Origin: Maribacter polysaccharolyticus
Lineage (GTDB): Bacteria; Bacteroidota; Bacteroidia; Flavobacteriales; Flavobacteriaceae
Assembly: GCF_028882255.1 (NCBI RefSeq)
Contig: NZ_JARBUY010000001.1
Location: 1,146,344-1,210,343 of the forward strand
Length of the DNA: 64,000 nt
Direction of reading: 5' to 3'
Part shown: piece after piece, positions 61,996-64,000 of the stretch
Layout of the letters: the number at the start of each line of letters is the position of its first letter
How positions within the stretch are numbered: the stretch's first letter is position 1
The notes under the pieces: model-generated
Databases searched by the model: none
What the model saw: only the letters and a program-made list of their open reading frames with translations
What the model was told of the DNA's origin: nothing
Program-made: the position numbers and the translations under genes

Positions 61996-62934
61996 ATGAA
62001 TATTCCCCCCAATTCATACTGTGCTTATTGTGATTCGTTACACACACCTTACCATGACAACAATTATTGTTCGCTTCATGGATACGAATACAACAAGGCA
62101 TTTGGTAATGCATTTTACATCAAAACGGATCGACTGGAATCCGCAGACCATCACTCCAGATATACCATAAGGGCCGTCCTAAAAGGTTATCAACACTATA
62201 TGGTAAACAATGAAGACATACTCCTGAACCAAAACAGGTTTTTGGTTCTTCAGGAAAATCAAGTGTTTTCTACCAAAATCGAATCCCACTACCCCACAGA
62301 AGCGGTAGTAATAGCTTATGGTACCGAGGATCTTAGAGCAATTTTGGAAAGTCTGGACACCTCTTTGAAAGATCTATTGGATAACACCCAGGGAAATTCC
62401 ATTTGGGATGTGGAGTTATTGCCCAACAGCTATGAAATGTCCGATGAACTCAACCAACTTTTAATTCATTTGGCCCATGCCATTCAAATTGGTATTAAAA
62501 ATGAAATGTATTATGAGGAAATGAGGTTTAACATCTTGAAGGATGTATACAGGAACCATCTGAAAATTGAAGAAAAGCTACAACACCTATCAGCAAAAAA
62601 AGATTCCACCAAAATGGAATTGTACAAGAGACTGCATAGATCCAAGGATTTTATGATGTCCCATTTAAACCAAAAACTGCATCTTGACCAAATAAGTGCA
62701 CAAGCCTCCATGTCCCCTTATCATTTTTTAAGGAGTTTTAAGGAAGTTTTTGATTGTACCCCCCTACAGTTTATGGCCACCGAGCGTTTATCCGTAGCCA
62801 AGGATTTGATAATAAATTCGGATATGCCCATTTCCCACATTATCGCTGAAGTAGGTTATGACCACCCTAGCTCTTTTTCCAGGGCCTTTAAAAAGAAATA
62901 CGGATTGAGCCCACTAAACTTACGTTCAAGATAG
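61996..62934 (+). CDS. AraC-family transcriptional regulator with an N-terminal CxxC...CxxH motif
   Basis: 312 residues. The C-terminal two HTH motifs are LHLDQISAQASMSPYHFLRS and then DLIINSDMPISHIIAEVGYD, HPSSFSRAFKKKYGLSPLNL. The central part is a cupin-like sensor (VNNEDILLNQNRFLVLQENQ). The first 30 residues hold Cys9-x2-Cys12 and Cys25-x2-His28 (SYCAYCDSLH, NYCSLHG), a possible zinc-binding or redox-sensing knuckle. It lies upstream of a SusC gene in the same direction and may regulate it. Confidence 0.88.
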   Translation: MNIPPNSYCAYCDSLHTPYHDNNYCSLHGYEYNKAFGNAFYIKTDRLESADHHSRYTIRAVLKGYQHYMVNNEDILLNQNRFLVLQENQVFSTKIESHYPTEAVVIAYGTEDLRAILESLDTSLKDLLDNTQGNSIWDVELLPNSYEMSDELNQLLIHLAHAIQIGIKNEMYYEEMRFNILKDVYRNHLKIEEKLQHLSAKKDSTKMELYKRLHRSKDFMMSHLNQKLHLDQISAQASMSPYHFLRSFKEVFDCTPLQFMATERLSVAKDLIINSDMPISHIIAEVGYDHPSSFSRAFKKKYGLSPLNLRSR

Positions 62935-63298
62935 AAATAACTTCCCCAAACACCCCTTTCAAAACCTTAATATAAATTTCACAATTTTTTAACACAAAAA
63001 TATTCGATAATACATTCTTTGTGCTTTTTAAAATGAATACAATAAATCCTTTCTCTTAAAATAGCATTAAAAGCACACACTTCGATTTATATTCTAGGTA
63101 GTTTAGATTTTTACTTAGTTCAATATTTTTTAACATTTCTGGCATTGAATTGGATTGTTCGACCCTACCCATGACCTAAACCCATATGGAAGTAGGAAAT
63201 TCCACCTAGATCAGACGATCTCACTTCAATCTCCAAGATGCGGAAATATGGACTAAGAAAGATTTTCAAGTAAACCAACCTAATTAAAACAAAAGATT
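62935..63298. other. Intergenic upstream of the second SusC gene
   Basis: No gene. AT-rich, with the 5' leader of the SusC transcript expected in the last 150 bases. I could not place a promoter with confidence. Confidence 0.4.
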
Positions 63299-64000
63299 AT
63301 GAGGAAAATGTTATCAGTATTACTGATATTTGGAGCCCTTGGCTTTGCCTACGGCCAGTCGATCACAGTGACCGGTAAAGTGGTTTCTTCCGACGACGGT
63401 TTAGGGGTCATTGGGGCCACCGTACTCGTTAAGGGAGGAACAACAGGAACCACAACGGACTTTGACGGAAACTATTCCATCAATGCGGATTCCAAAGGTG
63501 TATTGGTATTCCAGTACATGGGATTCAGCTCTTTGGAAGTTCCCATTAACGGTCAAAGTACCCTAAACGTAACTATGGAACCTACGGTGCAAACGTTAGG
63601 GGAAATCGTTGTTGTGGGTTATGGCCAACAGAAGAAAGAAGCCCTAACCGGTGCCATTGCCGAAATGGACAATTCCAGGATAGAGCAAGTCCCTGTCGCT
63701 TCTTTTGAACAAACCCTTCAGGGAAATATGTCTGGGGTTCAATCTAGCGGAGGCGATGGTGCTCCAGGTTCCAATTCACAGATCAGGATCAGGGGGATCG
63801 GATCCATTTCAGCATCCAGCGAACCGCTTTATGTTATAGACGGCGCCATTGTTACCGCCGGTAGTTTCGCAGGTCTTAATGATAATGGCGATCGCAGTAC
63901 CAATATCATGTCTACCTTAAACCCTAACGATATAGAAAGTATCTCGGTTCTAAAAGATGCCTCCGCAACGGCAATTTATGGTGCCAGGGGTGCCAATGGG
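63299..64000 (+). CDS. SusC/RagA-family TonB-dependent transporter, N-terminal part (runs off the window)
   Basis: The open frame starts MRKMLSVLLIFGALGFAYGQ (signal peptide) and continues with the carboxypeptidase-like domain SITVTGKVVSSDDGLGVIGA, a TonB-box-like GEIVVVGYGQQKKEALTGAI and the plug (GNMSGVQSSGGDGAPGSNSQ, LNPNDIESISVLKDASATAI, YGARGANG at the edge). Unlike the first SusC protein it has no STN domain, so it is not FecR-regulated; the AraC gene upstream is the obvious candidate regulator. Confidence 0.95.
   Translation, partial: MRKMLSVLLIFGALGFAYGQSITVTGKVVSSDDGLGVIGATVLVKGGTTGTTTDFDGNYSINADSKGVLVFQYMGFSSLEVPINGQSTLNVTMEPTVQTLGEIVVVGYGQQKKEALTGAIAEMDNSRIEQVPVASFEQTLQGNMSGVQSSGGDGAPGSNSQIRIRGIGSISASSEPLYVIDGAIVTAGSFAGLNDNGDRSTNIMSTLNPNDIESISVLKDASATAIYGARGANG

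Overview
The window comes from the chromosome of a Bacteroidota bacterium, most likely a marine-type Flavobacteriaceae. The evidence is two SusC/SusD-type loci, an ECF-sigma/FecR pair, Bacteroidetes-type tra genes, a CTnDOT-like integrase, TTG-N19-TAnnTTTG promoters and AT-rich, Shine-Dalgarno-poor DNA.

Layout. (1) 1-1.6 kb: tail of a DnaC-like ATPase gene, a duplicated scrap of its 3' end, small ORFs and gene/IS debris. (2) 1.6-11.3 kb: an ECF sigma/anti-sigma-controlled SusC-SusD locus with an unusual GDPD-GH16 fusion lipoprotein, a metallophosphoesterase lipoprotein and the remnant of a second GH16 gene. (3) 11.3-20.5 kb: very AT-rich accessory DNA with a GNAT toxin-antitoxin-like pair, long stretches of debris, and a divergent module that is the most interesting part of the window. 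One arm encodes a ubiquitin-like protein, a ThiF/E1-like enzyme with an N-terminal DUF6791/E2-like region, a DUF6527 protein and a 46-residue Lys-rich protein. The other arm encodes an XRE regulator, an ImmA-like metallopeptidase and a free-standing reverse transcriptase. An outer-membrane-like protein follows. (4) 20.5-28.2 kb: amidase plus a conjugation operon (VirB2/3-like, TraG, VirB5-like, TraJ, TraK, TraM, TraN); no relaxase or coupling protein is visible. (5) 28.2-36.3 kb: a lipoprotein pseudogene, then a minus-strand operon hipB-hipA-giant STAND NTPase-PD(D/E)XK nuclease, the last broken by two nonsense codons. (6) 36.8-38.4 kb: tyrosine integrase facing the 3' end of tRNA-Pro, the probable right edge of an integrated element or island. 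(7) 38.4-64 kb: conserved core genes (tRNA-Ser, PgpH-like HD protein, thiolase, NlpC/P60-like protein lacking its Cys, TPR protein, gyrA, clpC, nnr, thrABC with a probable leader-peptide attenuator, gcvT, glsA, epimerase-like protein, pterin dehydratase, yebC, lipoprotein, AraC regulator) and the start of a second SusC gene.

How it fits together. The region left of tRNA-Pro looks like a partly decayed integrative element loaded with cargo: nutrient acquisition, a ubiquitin-like/RT module, TA pairs and a STAND system. The region to the right is housekeeping. The Ubl and RT arms share a 134-bp intergenic region with a near-consensus promoter and iterated TGTCTYAC words, as expected if the XRE protein, perhaps removed by its metallopeptidase partner, controls the module. 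An antiphage role is inference from family context; nothing in the sequence proves it.
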